Origin: Solirubrobacter phytolaccae
Lineage (GTDB): Bacteria; Actinomycetota; Thermoleophilia; Solirubrobacterales; Solirubrobacteraceae
Assembly (NCBI RefSeq): GCF_027587195.1
Contig: NZ_JAPDDP010000001.1
Location: forward strand, 124,001 to 188,000
Direction of reading: 5' to 3'
DNA length: 64,000 bases
Of the stretch, positions 35,582 to 43,175 are shown piece by piece. The translations under genes and the position numbers were made by a program. The notes beneath the pieces are model-generated. The model was given only the letters and a program-made list of their open reading frames with translations. It searched no databases and was not told the DNA's origin. Each line of letters opens with the position of its first letter. The stretch's first letter is position 1.

Positions 35582-38500
35582 CTACGGCGCCGTCGTGGAC
35601 AGCGTGAACGTGACCGAGCGCGAGTACGTGCCCGTTCGCAGCGGCTCGTCGGCGGCGATGCGTTGCTTGAACGTGACGCCGACGGCCTCGTTGCTGGTCG
35701 GGCCGCTCCAGTCCGTCTTCGCGAGCGAGACCACGACCGGCTCCCGGAGGCTGAACGGTCCGTTGGCCAGCGGCCCGGTCCCGCTCACCGACAACGTTGC
35801 GTTCGCCGTGGTCGACGTGACCCGCGCGGTCGTGGTCGCGGTGTACTCCGCGGCGACGCCGGGCCTGAGCGGCGGGAACGCCGCCGCCCCCTCGAGCGAC
35901 AGGGCGAGCGTCGAGGGCACGGTGCCGCCGACGGTGCCGGGGGTCTCCGTGATGAGGCTCGGCACGACCTCGCCCGCGCTCGTGAGCCGGAAGGCGTCGA
36001 ACGCCACCTGCAGGTCGGTCGAGGTACCCGCGCGGTTGAACGCGAACACACCCGCCCGGGCCGCCTCGACGTTGAGCGTCGTCGCCCCGAAGAACCGCCA
36101 CACGGTGCCGTCGGACGAGTAGTAGGCCTTGTAGGCGTTGCCGGCCTTGGCGAGCCGCAGCCAGATCGCGCCCGACGCGCCGACGATCCGCTGGGCGTCC
36201 GCGCCGGTGACCTGGAGCGTCGTCGCGGTGCCGTTCTGCTCGCGCAGCAGCACGACGCGCAGCTTGTTGATGGCCTGCGTCGAGCTCGCCATCTCCCAGC
36301 CGACCTTCACGTAGTTCTGGTCGTCGGCGTAGGCGAGCACGCCGCCCTGCTCGTTGTTCTGCGCGAGCGGGCGCGAGAACACGACCTTGGTCTCGGCCGT
36401 CCAGTCGCCGTTGACGTCCTGCAGGACGAGGTTGCGTGCCGTGTTGGCGTTGCCCTGCAGGTCGCCGGTCTGGGAGGTGAGCACGAGCGCGCCGTTCGTG
36501 ACCTGGCGGCGAGCTTCGTCCGGTCGCACGACCTGCCACTGCTTGCCGAGCGTGTCCCCGGTGAAGTCGTCGCCGCCGCGCAGCGCGGAGTCGAGGTTGA
36601 CGGTGTAGATCGACGTGGCGGAGCCGTTGGCCACCGTGACCTTCGCCGTGCCCGTACGTGTGGTCGCCTGCTCGACCGTGACCGTGGCGGCCGCGTCGAC
36701 GGCGGTCGCGTCGACCACCGGGATCTGCTCCGGCCCGGCTTCGGTCAGCGCGGTGTAGGTGAGCTGCTCCGGCTTGAGCGTCAGCGCGTGCCGGTTGACC
36801 CGCAGCGACGCCAAGGTCGTGTCCGGGATGAAGGTGAAGACGTAGTTCTTCACGAGCGGCCCGAAGAAGTCCGTCTTGGTGACCTTCACTACGGCCTGGT
36901 CGGGCGACTGGCTGACGATCTCCGCACGTGCCGACGGATCGAACGTGCGGACCGACGTGATCGACCTCGCCGCGCCCGCCTTGACCGGGACCGTGTACGC
37001 CGCCGCCGACAGGTCGAACCCGCGGCGTTCCACGCCGCCGACGGTGACCGCGATCGACAGCGGTCCGCCGTCCACCGGGTTCGGCCGGCCGCTGAACTCC
37101 CGCCAGTAGTTCACGCTCGTGTCGCGCCACGAGCTCGCGTCCGTCTCGTGCTGGACCAGCTTGGCCTTGACCTCGGCGAAGCGCCGGGCGTCGACCACCG
37201 GCTGCAGCGTGTCCCACGTCTCCCGCAGCCAGGTCACGTACTGCACGCCCATCTGGTAGCGGTAGACGAGCTCGTCCCAGAACGGCCGCCCGCTACTCAT
37301 GCGCCGATCCCACGGCACGTGGTGGAACCACATCAGCAGGTTCTCGGGCGTCGTCTCGATGCTGCTGTAGCGCTCCTTCAGCGGCGAGAAGTACTGGGCG
37401 ACGAGGTTCGAGCCGGTGGGGGAGCGGTCAAAGCCCAGACCCGCGCTGTCGGCCTTGTTGTAGTAGACGGGGCTCCAGTCGTCGCGCTGGAACCACTCGT
37501 TCGGCATCGGGCCGTAGTGGTCGCTCGAGCGGAACTGATGCGCGACCCCGAGCGGCGTCTCGTAGCTCACGTTCGCCTCCCAGGAGCCCATCATCATCGC
37601 CACGACCGTGTCGACCAGGGCCGGCGACGTGCCCCACGTCATCTTCGTCCACTCCCGCGCCAGCGCTTCCGACCCCTGCCGCCAGTCCCACGCCAGGCGG
37701 CCGAACGCATAGAGGTTCGCCTGCCCGAAGTGGTGGCCCGTGACGTTCTCCGCGTTGCCGAGGTTGGCGACGCCCACGAGCGCGGTGTCCGCCTGCCCCT
37801 GCGAGGTCCCGTCGACCACCGCACCGGCCAGCCCCGCACCGCCCGTGTCGGTCTTCAGCACCTCCTCCCACATGGGCGCGAGGTAGGTGAGCATGCGGCT
37901 CTGACCCGTGTACTCCTGCGTGATCTGCAGCTCCATGGCCTGGTTGGTGTTCTCCATCCGGCCGAACATCGGGTGCAGCGGCTCGCGCGACTGGAAGTCC
38001 AGCGGGCCGTTCTTCGTCTGCAGGAACACGTTGTCGGCGAACCGCCCACGCGTCCCGTCCGGCTGCGCTTCGTCGTCGATCGGCCCGAACTCGAGCAGCG
38101 GCCGCTTGAGGCGGTCGTTGTCGACGTCCGCGTTGTAGACGAACGTGCGCCAGAACACCTTCATGCCGAGCGGCGCGAGCGCCGCGCCGATCCCGTTCGC
38201 GCCGTCACCGTGGTCATCACCGAAATCCTGCGGACCGGGCTGGCCCTCGGAGTTGGCCTTGACCGTGAAGCCGATGAAGTCGGGGATGGCGAGCTTGATC
38301 TGGGTCGCCTTGCGGGTCCACCAATCCCGGAACGCGGCGGTCTTCGGGTCGAGCTGCGCGGCGGTGAGCGTGTCGGGCGCGAAGCGGTTGTCCGTTGGCG
38401 CGTCGTACCGCACCGACAGCGCAAGGCGGATTCCGTACGGGCGCAGCGCGTCCGCCAGTGCCGCCTCCTGCGTGATGTACGCGGGCGTGAGGTACGCGTT

Positions 38501-39307
38501 GTTCGCGTTGACGTTGTTGATCGTGATGCCGTCGATGCCCACCGACGCCAGCGCCCGCGCCATCACCACGTATCGATCCAGGATCAGCGGCAGGTTGCGC
38601 GGCGCGCTCGCCGCGGTCGCGGCGAAGTTGAAGATCGCGCCGTTCTCGCCATTGAGCCCACCCGTGCCCGCCGTGTTGTTGCCGGCATACAGCCGCTCCG
38701 TGTCCCAGTAGTTCAGGTGGCGGTGCTTGATCTTCGGCGCGGACTTCAGATCCAGCGCGCCGATCGGCTGCAGCGTCTGCAGGTGCCGCAGGAACGCGTA
38801 CGTGCCGTACAGCGCACCGAGCTCCGTGCGTCCCGCGATGATCGTCTTGCCGGCGATGGTGCGGATCACGTAGCCCTCGGGGTTGACGAGGTCCGTGGCG
38901 GGAATGGCGTCGCGGACCGCCGCTGAGCTCTCGCGCGTGCCGACGACGACCGAGCCGTCTGGCGTCGCTGCGACGGGTTGGTCGAGCAGGGCGGTGAGGC
39001 CGCGGGTCAGCTCGTCGCGTGCCGCTTCGAGGCTCGTGCGGGGGAGCGTCTCCGAAGCGCTGCTCTCCATCCTCAGCGTCGTCGTCGTGCGATGCACGGG
39101 ATTGGCGGTGGCGTTCTCGACCGATATGCCCGTGATCTGCGCCCGGTACTGCGCCAGCCGCTCGGCGTCGGCGACCTTCGCGTAGCGCAGCCAGAGCTGC
39201 GAGCCGTTGTACGTATCGCCCTGTGCCTGCGCGGTGGACGGCGCCGCAAGCGCGGCCGCGCACAGCACCAGCAGCGCCACAGCGCGCCGCCGGATCTCCC
39301 CTGTCAT
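35582..39307 (-). CDS. Secreted GH67 alpha-glucuronidase with extra C-terminal modules
   Basis: The ATG at 39307 follows GGGAG and opens a signal peptide (about 1-30, ending STAQAQG). The GH67 parts are clear: an N-terminal domain (QLWLRYAKVAD), a barrel (HRHLNYWDTERLYAG, ITINNVNANNAYLTP, FIGFTVKANSEGQPGPQDFG, EFGPIDDEAQPDGTRGRFAD) and the family C-terminal domain. Acid/base residues normally lie in VKANSEGQP and the following IDDE region. At 1241 residues it exceeds usual GH67 length (~700) by a laminin-G/concanavalin-like module and a beta-sandwich ending GTYSRSVTFTLSTTAP. It removes methylglucuronic acid from xylo-oligosaccharides or, as secreted, perhaps from short xylan. Confidence 0.92.
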   Translation of the reverse strand: MTGEIRRRAVALLVLCAAALAAPSTAQAQGDTYNGSQLWLRYAKVADAERLAQYRAQITGISVENATANPVHRTTTTLRMESSASETLPRTSLEAARDELTRGLTALLDQPVAATPDGSVVVGTRESSAAVRDAIPATDLVNPEGYVIRTIAGKTIIAGRTELGALYGTYAFLRHLQTLQPIGALDLKSAPKIKHRHLNYWDTERLYAGNNTAGTGGLNGENGAIFNFAATAASAPRNLPLILDRYVVMARALASVGIDGITINNVNANNAYLTPAYITQEAALADALRPYGIRLALSVRYDAPTDNRFAPDTLTAAQLDPKTAAFRDWWTRKATQIKLAIPDFIGFTVKANSEGQPGPQDFGDDHGDGANGIGAALAPLGMKVFWRTFVYNADVDNDRLKRPLLEFGPIDDEAQPDGTRGRFADNVFLQTKNGPLDFQSREPLHPMFGRMENTNQAMELQITQEYTGQSRMLTYLAPMWEEVLKTDTGGAGLAGAVVDGTSQGQADTALVGVANLGNAENVTGHHFGQANLYAFGRLAWDWRQGSEALAREWTKMTWGTSPALVDTVVAMMMGSWEANVSYETPLGVAHQFRSSDHYGPMPNEWFQRDDWSPVYYNKADSAGLGFDRSPTGSNLVAQYFSPLKERYSSIETTPENLLMWFHHVPWDRRMSSGRPFWDELVYRYQMGVQYVTWLRETWDTLQPVVDARRFAEVKAKLVQHETDASSWRDTSVNYWREFSGRPNPVDGGPLSIAVTVGGVERRGFDLSAAAYTVPVKAGAARSITSVRTFDPSARAEIVSQSPDQAVVKVTKTDFFGPLVKNYVFTFIPDTTLASLRVNRHALTLKPEQLTYTALTEAGPEQIPVVDATAVDAAATVTVEQATTRTGTAKVTVANGSATSIYTVNLDSALRGGDDFTGDTLGKQWQVVRPDEARRQVTNGALVLTSQTGDLQGNANTARNLVLQDVNGDWTAETKVVFSRPLAQNNEQGGVLAYADDQNYVKVGWEMASSTQAINKLRVVLLREQNGTATTLQVTGADAQRIVGASGAIWLRLAKAGNAYKAYYSSDGTVWRFFGATTLNVEAARAGVFAFNRAGTSTDLQVAFDAFRLTSAGEVVPSLITETPGTVGGTVPSTLALSLEGAAAFPPLRPGVAAEYTATTTARVTSTTANATLSVSGTGPLANGPFSLREPVVVSLAKTDWSGPTSNEAVGVTFKQRIAADEPLRTGTYSRSVTFTLSTTAP

Positions 39308-39351
39308 CGAGCTCTCCCTCTCGTAGGCCGCCGGGTTCGGCCAGTCCCACA

Positions 39352-39380
39352 ACTATCTCGATTGTCTTACAGTGTGTCAA
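39352..39380 (-). promoter_or_regulatory. Promoter and operator-like dyad of the xylan operon
   Basis: On the minus strand TTGACA (39380-39375) and GATAGT (39357-39352) are spaced by 17 bases, fitting sigma-70-type -35 and -10 boxes. The dyad TTGnCnnACnGTnnGnCAA (39362-39380) covers the -35, so a repressor may act here. Confidence 0.6.
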
Positions 39381-39423
39381 GCAGATGAGAGCCGTCGCGC
39401 GACCCCGGGGTAGGGGTGAGGAC

Positions 39424-39837
39424 ATGCCGACTCCGCCAGACGCCCCGCCCGACTTCGAAGTGCTCCACGACGCGGGCGCGTTCGTCGACCATGTCGGCCC
39501 GATCTACGTCCGCCCGTCCGACGGCGCCCTCGGCCTCCGTGTCGAGGACCGTCACCTCAACGTCGCCGGCACGGCGATGGGCGGGCTGCTCGCCACGCTG
39601 GTCGATCTCGCCTTCGGCCGAGCGATCCGCGACGAAGCGGCGGACGGAGCGTCGGTCGCGACGGTCTCGCTGACGACGGACTACCTACGACCGGCCGCGC
39701 CGGGCGTCTGGCTCGAGGCCGGCGCCGAGGTCGAGCGGCTCACCGGCCGCCTCGCGTTCGGGGACTGCTCGCTCCACGCGGATGGGGAGGAGGCGGTGCG
39801 TGCGCGTGCCGTCTTCGCGGTGCGCTCCGAGTCATGA
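39424..39837 (+). CDS. Hotdog-fold thioesterase (PaaI-like)
   Basis: The 137-residue protein has a single hotdog domain with HLNVAGTAMGGLLATLVDLAFG, the helix and turn of PaaI/4HBT thioesterases (usually HxNxxGxxHGG), then VATVSLTTDYLRPAAPG and GRLAFGDCSL. The expected second His is Ala/Met here, but the Asp in VDLAFG is present. It cleaves an acyl-CoA of unknown type. GAGG lies before the ATG. It ends 5 bases from the facing gene at 39843. Confidence 0.85.
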   Translation: MPTPPDAPPDFEVLHDAGAFVDHVGPIYVRPSDGALGLRVEDRHLNVAGTAMGGLLATLVDLAFGRAIRDEAADGASVATVSLTTDYLRPAAPGVWLEAGAEVERLTGRLAFGDCSLHADGEEAVRARAVFAVRSES

Positions 39838-39842
39838 GCGCG

Positions 39843-41177
39843 TCACGGGTCAACCGGCGGCGCTGGCGGCGCGGCGACCGGCGCCGGTCCACTCGTTGAA
39901 CCGCCCGCAGGGTCTGCCGCTCCAGGGAGCGGGATCTTCGCCTTCGGCAGCTTGAGCCGAAGATCCGTCTCAGCGGTCACCAGGAACTCCTTCGCGCCGC
40001 CGGCCTTCATGTTCTCCATCGCGCTATGCAGACAGGGATTGCGACGGTTCCAGTCGTCCGGGTGCCACCAGTACGGGTCTTCGACCCGGATGTGCACGAG
40101 CGCGCATCCGTCGGCCCGCTCCGCGTTCTCGTCCCGCGCGGCCGCGTCGTCGCGGATCCGGAACCACGTCTGCTCGATCCCACCCAACGCGTACTGCCAC
40201 TTCTTGGTCCGGTACGCGCCCTGGATGAACGCCATGCGCAGCATCCCTTCGGTGCCCGCGTCGGAGACGATCTCCGCCGACAGGTTGCTGCGCTGATCGG
40301 GCTCCTCCGTGAGCATCTCGCTCAGGTCGAACGTCCGCGGGCTGCCCGCGCCGGCGACATAGTGCTCGAAGAACGACGTCGCGAGCGGATAGGGCGCGAG
40401 CCCTTCCCGCGCGAACGGCAGAAACGCCCGGCTGGGGATGCAGTCGCACAGCGTGGCGGCACCCCCGAACACCCCGCTCGCGATCGCCTCCGTCATGTAC
40501 TCCTCGAACTTGGCCTGCGGACCGAACAGCACCGAGTACGCCAGCCGCGCGACCCGGTACAGATGTAGCGGAACCGCGATCGACGGAACGAAGCGCATCA
40601 TGCACATCACGAGCGCCGTCAGCTCCGGGCTCGCGTCCGGCCACACCTTCGACAGCTGCTCGGCGATCGTCAGCCCGATCTCCCGGTTGGGATCGGCGGT
40701 GTACCGCGCGAGGGTGGGGCTCCCAGCGCCCTGCGCCTGCTGCCGGCACTTGGTGCACATCCCGTCCGCGCCGATCAACCCGCCGCACGCACACCGAGGA
40801 GCGGGCTGCCGCTCGTCGGCGATGCGAGCGAGCAGCCGGCGATCCTCGGGCGCCGGCGCGGTCGGTCGCTGGTCGGCCGTGGCGCGACCCAGCGCCCGAG
40901 TGCGGTTCGAACCCAGCATGGACGCGACCGCGCAGTTGCCGGCGCTGCGCTGCAGCGCGAGCACGCGCTCCGCCGGGGCGGGGGCCCGGGCCGCATCGGC
41001 GGCCTCCGGTGCGTGCGTGGCGGCGGCGACTTCGGGCCCAGCAGCGGTGAGGTCTCGCATGCCGGGCAGGACGTGGCCCTCGGCGAACGCATTCCCAGGT
41101 GCGAGCGGTCGTGTCGGACCCGTGACGTCGCCCCGTTCTCGAGCTCTCGACGGCGCCGCTTTCCGACCTTCGGCCAT
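39843..41177 (-). CDS. Hypothetical protein with LQRSAGN motif and CxC/CxxC ribbon
   Basis: A 444-residue protein without a signal peptide. Near residue 75 it has LALQRSAGNCAVASMLG and then CACGGLIGADGMCTKC, a combination common at the N-terminus of proteins linked to extracellular contractile injection systems (often DUF4157 proteins). I do not see the HExxH of DUF4157 here. Residues ~155-400 form a mostly helical domain with no known match (LVMCMMRFVPSIAVPLHL, YALGGIEQTWFRI, YWWHPDDWNRRNPCLHS). The tail is Pro/Ala-rich. It could be cargo or an effector of such a device, but no sheath, tube or baseplate gene is in the window. Confidence 0.55.
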   Translation of the reverse strand: MAEGRKAAPSRARERGDVTGPTRPLAPGNAFAEGHVLPGMRDLTAAGPEVAAATHAPEAADAARAPAPAERVLALQRSAGNCAVASMLGSNRTRALGRATADQRPTAPAPEDRRLLARIADERQPAPRCACGGLIGADGMCTKCRQQAQGAGSPTLARYTADPNREIGLTIAEQLSKVWPDASPELTALVMCMMRFVPSIAVPLHLYRVARLAYSVLFGPQAKFEEYMTEAIASGVFGGAATLCDCIPSRAFLPFAREGLAPYPLATSFFEHYVAGAGSPRTFDLSEMLTEEPDQRSNLSAEIVSDAGTEGMLRMAFIQGAYRTKKWQYALGGIEQTWFRIRDDAAARDENAERADGCALVHIRVEDPYWWHPDDWNRRNPCLHSAMENMKAGGAKEFLVTAETDLRLKLPKAKIPLPGAADPAGGSTSGPAPVAAPPAPPVDP

Positions 41178-41233
41178 CGGTGCAGCGGGTCCACCGCCGT
41201 CCGCGGGGCCGCGCGATATCCTGAGCCGCTCGT

Positions 41234-41307
41234 GGCTGGGTAGCTCAGCTGGCTAGAGCGCACGACTCATAATCGTGAGGTCGGGAGTTCGAGTCTCCCC
41301 CCAGCTA
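41234..41307 (+). tRNA. tRNA-Met (CAT)
   Basis: The 74-base gene folds fully: acceptor GGCTGGG pairs with CCCAGCT (first pair G-T), a D-arm, anticodon stem CACGA/TCGTG around CTCATAA, and a T-arm GGGAG/CTCCC with TTCGAGT. The anticodon is CAT. CCA is not encoded. The loop and D-arm resemble elongator tRNA-Met; tRNA-Ile2 with modified C34 cannot be excluded. Confidence 0.95.
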
Positions 41308-41349
41308 TGCAGGCGATCGGGCGGCGTGCGAAGGCGCGCCGCCCGTCGT

Positions 41350-42084
41350 CTAATCGGCCACGATCTCCAGCAGTGGGTTGGCCTGCGCCCAGGCGCGCTG
41401 GTCGCGCATCACGTCCTCGACCCACCCCAGGAACGTGGCGAGGTGCTCGTCGCCGGCCACGACGTCCGGGGGCAGACGCCGGAGCCGCTCACGCCACGCG
41501 GGCTGGGACGCCAGTGACGCCGGCCGGCGGTCGCGCCACACCCAGATCCGCCATCCGGCCGCCTCGAGCAGCGCCCGGAGCGTGCGCGAGTCGACCATGT
41601 GCATCGTGCCCCCGAACCGGACGCCGGCGGGCGCGTGGTCCTGGCAGTTGACGCGGAGCACGATCCGGGAGGCACAGCCGCGCAGCCGGGCGAGCAGCGC
41701 GGCCTTGTCGACGATGTGCTCGAACGACTCGAGCAGCAGGGCGACGTCGAAGCGGCCGAGCTCGGCCACGGTCTCGACATCGACACACCGGACGTCGAGC
41801 CCCCGGACGGCGGCATGGTGCCGCTGCGTCGAGCTGATCGTGACGCCGGTCGCGGCACACCCGCGCTCCTCCACGAGCATCGCGAGCGGACCACCCCAAC
41901 CGCAACCGACGTCGAGCACGCGCGCGCCGTGGGGGAGGTACGGGTACAGCACGCGGACCGCGCGCCGGAGCGCGTCGGCGAGGTCGTCGCCGTCGGCGAA
42001 CAGCCCGTGGTGGTAGTGCAGCTCGTCACCGAGCACCCGCTGCCACGTGGCGACGGAGCCGCCGTAGAACGTCGCGAGGGTCAT
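41350..42084 (-). CDS. SAM-dependent methyltransferase (cyclopropane-synthase-like)
   Basis: The 244-residue protein has a class I methyltransferase core: VLDVGCGWGGPLAMLVEERGC for SAM, VTISSTQRHHA (the loop seen in CFA-synthase-like and mycolic methyltransferases), DVALLLESFEHI and a late MHMVDSRTLRALLEAAGW. Length is short for a lipid cyclopropane synthase. The ATG overlaps the stop of the 262-residue gene (ATGA, 42081-42084), so they are co-translated in the leftward operon. It may modify the small peptide two genes upstream or a small product of the neighbours. Confidence 0.78.
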   Translation of the reverse strand: MTLATFYGGSVATWQRVLGDELHYHHGLFADGDDLADALRRAVRVLYPYLPHGARVLDVGCGWGGPLAMLVEERGCAATGVTISSTQRHHAAVRGLDVRCVDVETVAELGRFDVALLLESFEHIVDKAALLARLRGCASRIVLRVNCQDHAPAGVRFGGTMHMVDSRTLRALLEAAGWRIWVWRDRRPASLASQPAWRERLRRLPPDVVAGDEHLATFLGWVEDVMRDQRAWAQANPLLEIVAD

Positions 42085-42869
42085 CGTCCCTCGATCGCGC
42101 CGTTGAGGACGCGGGCCGATTCGTCGACGCGTGCCTGCACGTCCGCGAACGTCCGCGGCCAGGGCGTCGCGGTCAACGGCCCGGAGAAGTAGAGCGTGAC
42201 GGCCGGGGACTCCGCCCCGCGCCCGGCCAGCGAGACGTGACGCAGATGCGAGCGGCGGTACGGCTCGAGCCCCGCCATGTCACCCCCGAGCCCGACGACG
42301 CGATCGACGGGCGGCAGCCACGGATAGGTGATGCACACCTGCTCCGCGCGCCGCCGCCACCACCCCGAGCGGTCGATCAGCCGGGCGTCCCGCAGCAGCT
42401 CGCCGAACTGCCGCCGGAGCGCCGGATGTACGTGCGCCCGGGCTTCCCGCGCTCGCGCCGCGGTCTCGAACCGCTCGAACGTGTACGCGGACGCGGTGAC
42501 CGCGTCGCCACGGCGCTTGTACGCCCGGTACCGGTCCGGCCCGCCGCCCGCGCGCGCGGAGTGCACGTACAGCGAGACCGCCTCGCGCCCCACGACCGCT
42601 ACCCCCTGGCGCACGCTCACGTCCGCCAGGGCGAGCTGGACGCGCCGCATCGCCTGCGGCGCGTCCAGCCGGCCCAGCAACCGCCCGACGGCCGCGAACG
42701 CGGCGGCGTTGCCCGGATGGCCACGCCCGCCGATCCAGAACGTCAGGTGCGGCCGGACGGCCGCGCTCCCGCCGGCCAGGCGCAGCGACCATTCCGCGGT
42801 CACGAGCGCCTGGCCGTCGAGCAGCTCACCGACCCCGTCCGGCAAGGGCATGGCCAGGAGGTCGGGCAC
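42081..42869 (-). CDS. Hypothetical protein, 262 residues, in a putative peptide-modification operon
   Basis: A GTG start lies 3 bases after the Nif11-like gene. The product has no signal or membrane segment. Visible features are strands with VRPHLTFWIGG and AVSLYVHSARAG, an Arg/Tyr stretch (RYRAYKRRGD), SGWWRRRAEQVCITYPW and a last strand LYFSGPLTATPWP. The alternation of strands and Arg/Tyr side chains recalls ABBA-type prenyltransferases, but the resemblance is weak and I would not assign it. Tight coupling to a methyltransferase and a peptide-sized gene suggests a tailoring enzyme. Confidence 0.5.
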   Translation of the reverse strand: MPDLLAMPLPDGVGELLDGQALVTAEWSLRLAGGSAAVRPHLTFWIGGRGHPGNAAAFAAVGRLLGRLDAPQAMRRVQLALADVSVRQGVAVVGREAVSLYVHSARAGGGPDRYRAYKRRGDAVTASAYTFERFETAARAREARAHVHPALRRQFGELLRDARLIDRSGWWRRRAEQVCITYPWLPPVDRVVGLGGDMAGLEPYRRSHLRHVSLAGRGAESPAVTLYFSGPLTATPWPRTFADVQARVDESARVLNGAIEGR

Positions 42870-42872
42870 GGC

Positions 42873-43154
42873 TCACCCGGCGTTGCCGGCGGCGGCGCGC
42901 AGCGACGCCGGCTCCCAGCCGCCCAGGCCGTGCGTGGCCGCCAGCATGCCCTCGAGGCGGGGGGACCGCTTGAACGCGTCGAGCAGCTCGTCGTAGGTGA
43001 GCTCGTACCCCTGCGCCGCGCCCCAGCGCAGCAGCGCCGGCCAATCGCCCGCCGCCAGGTTCGCGATCCCGCGGGCGAGGTGTACCCGCACGGCCGGGGT
43101 CTTCAGGTCCGCGATCAGCCGTTCGAGACCGCTCGTGTTGCTCGGAGTCGTCAT
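42873..43154 (-). CDS. 93-residue Nif11-like peptide (possible RiPP precursor)
   Basis: The ATG at 43154 follows GGAAAGG. The N-terminal ~70 residues (LERLIADLKTPAVRVHL, ALLRWGAAQGYELTYDELLDAF) resemble Nif11 leader peptides: two helices and a Gly-Tyr-x-Leu-Thr-x-x-Glu-Leu turn. It ends HGLGGWEPASLRAAAGNAG, where LGG could be a leader cleavage site and the last 14 residues a core. There are no Cys, so a lanthipeptide is unlikely. It lies 21 bases after the 894-residue gene and before a possible tailoring enzyme and a methyltransferase. A plain helical protein of other function is also possible. Confidence 0.5.
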   Translation of the reverse strand: MTTPSNTSGLERLIADLKTPAVRVHLARGIANLAAGDWPALLRWGAAQGYELTYDELLDAFKRSPRLEGMLAATHGLGGWEPASLRAAAGNAG

Positions 43155-43175
43155 GTGCAGCCTTTCCGGTCGCAA

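Noticed and set aside
33893-38926. A 1677-codon open frame antisense to the xylan genes
   Set aside because: The GH10 and GH67 frames have clear catalytic motifs; the antisense product is low-complexity Arg/Val, as expected from GC-rich third positions.
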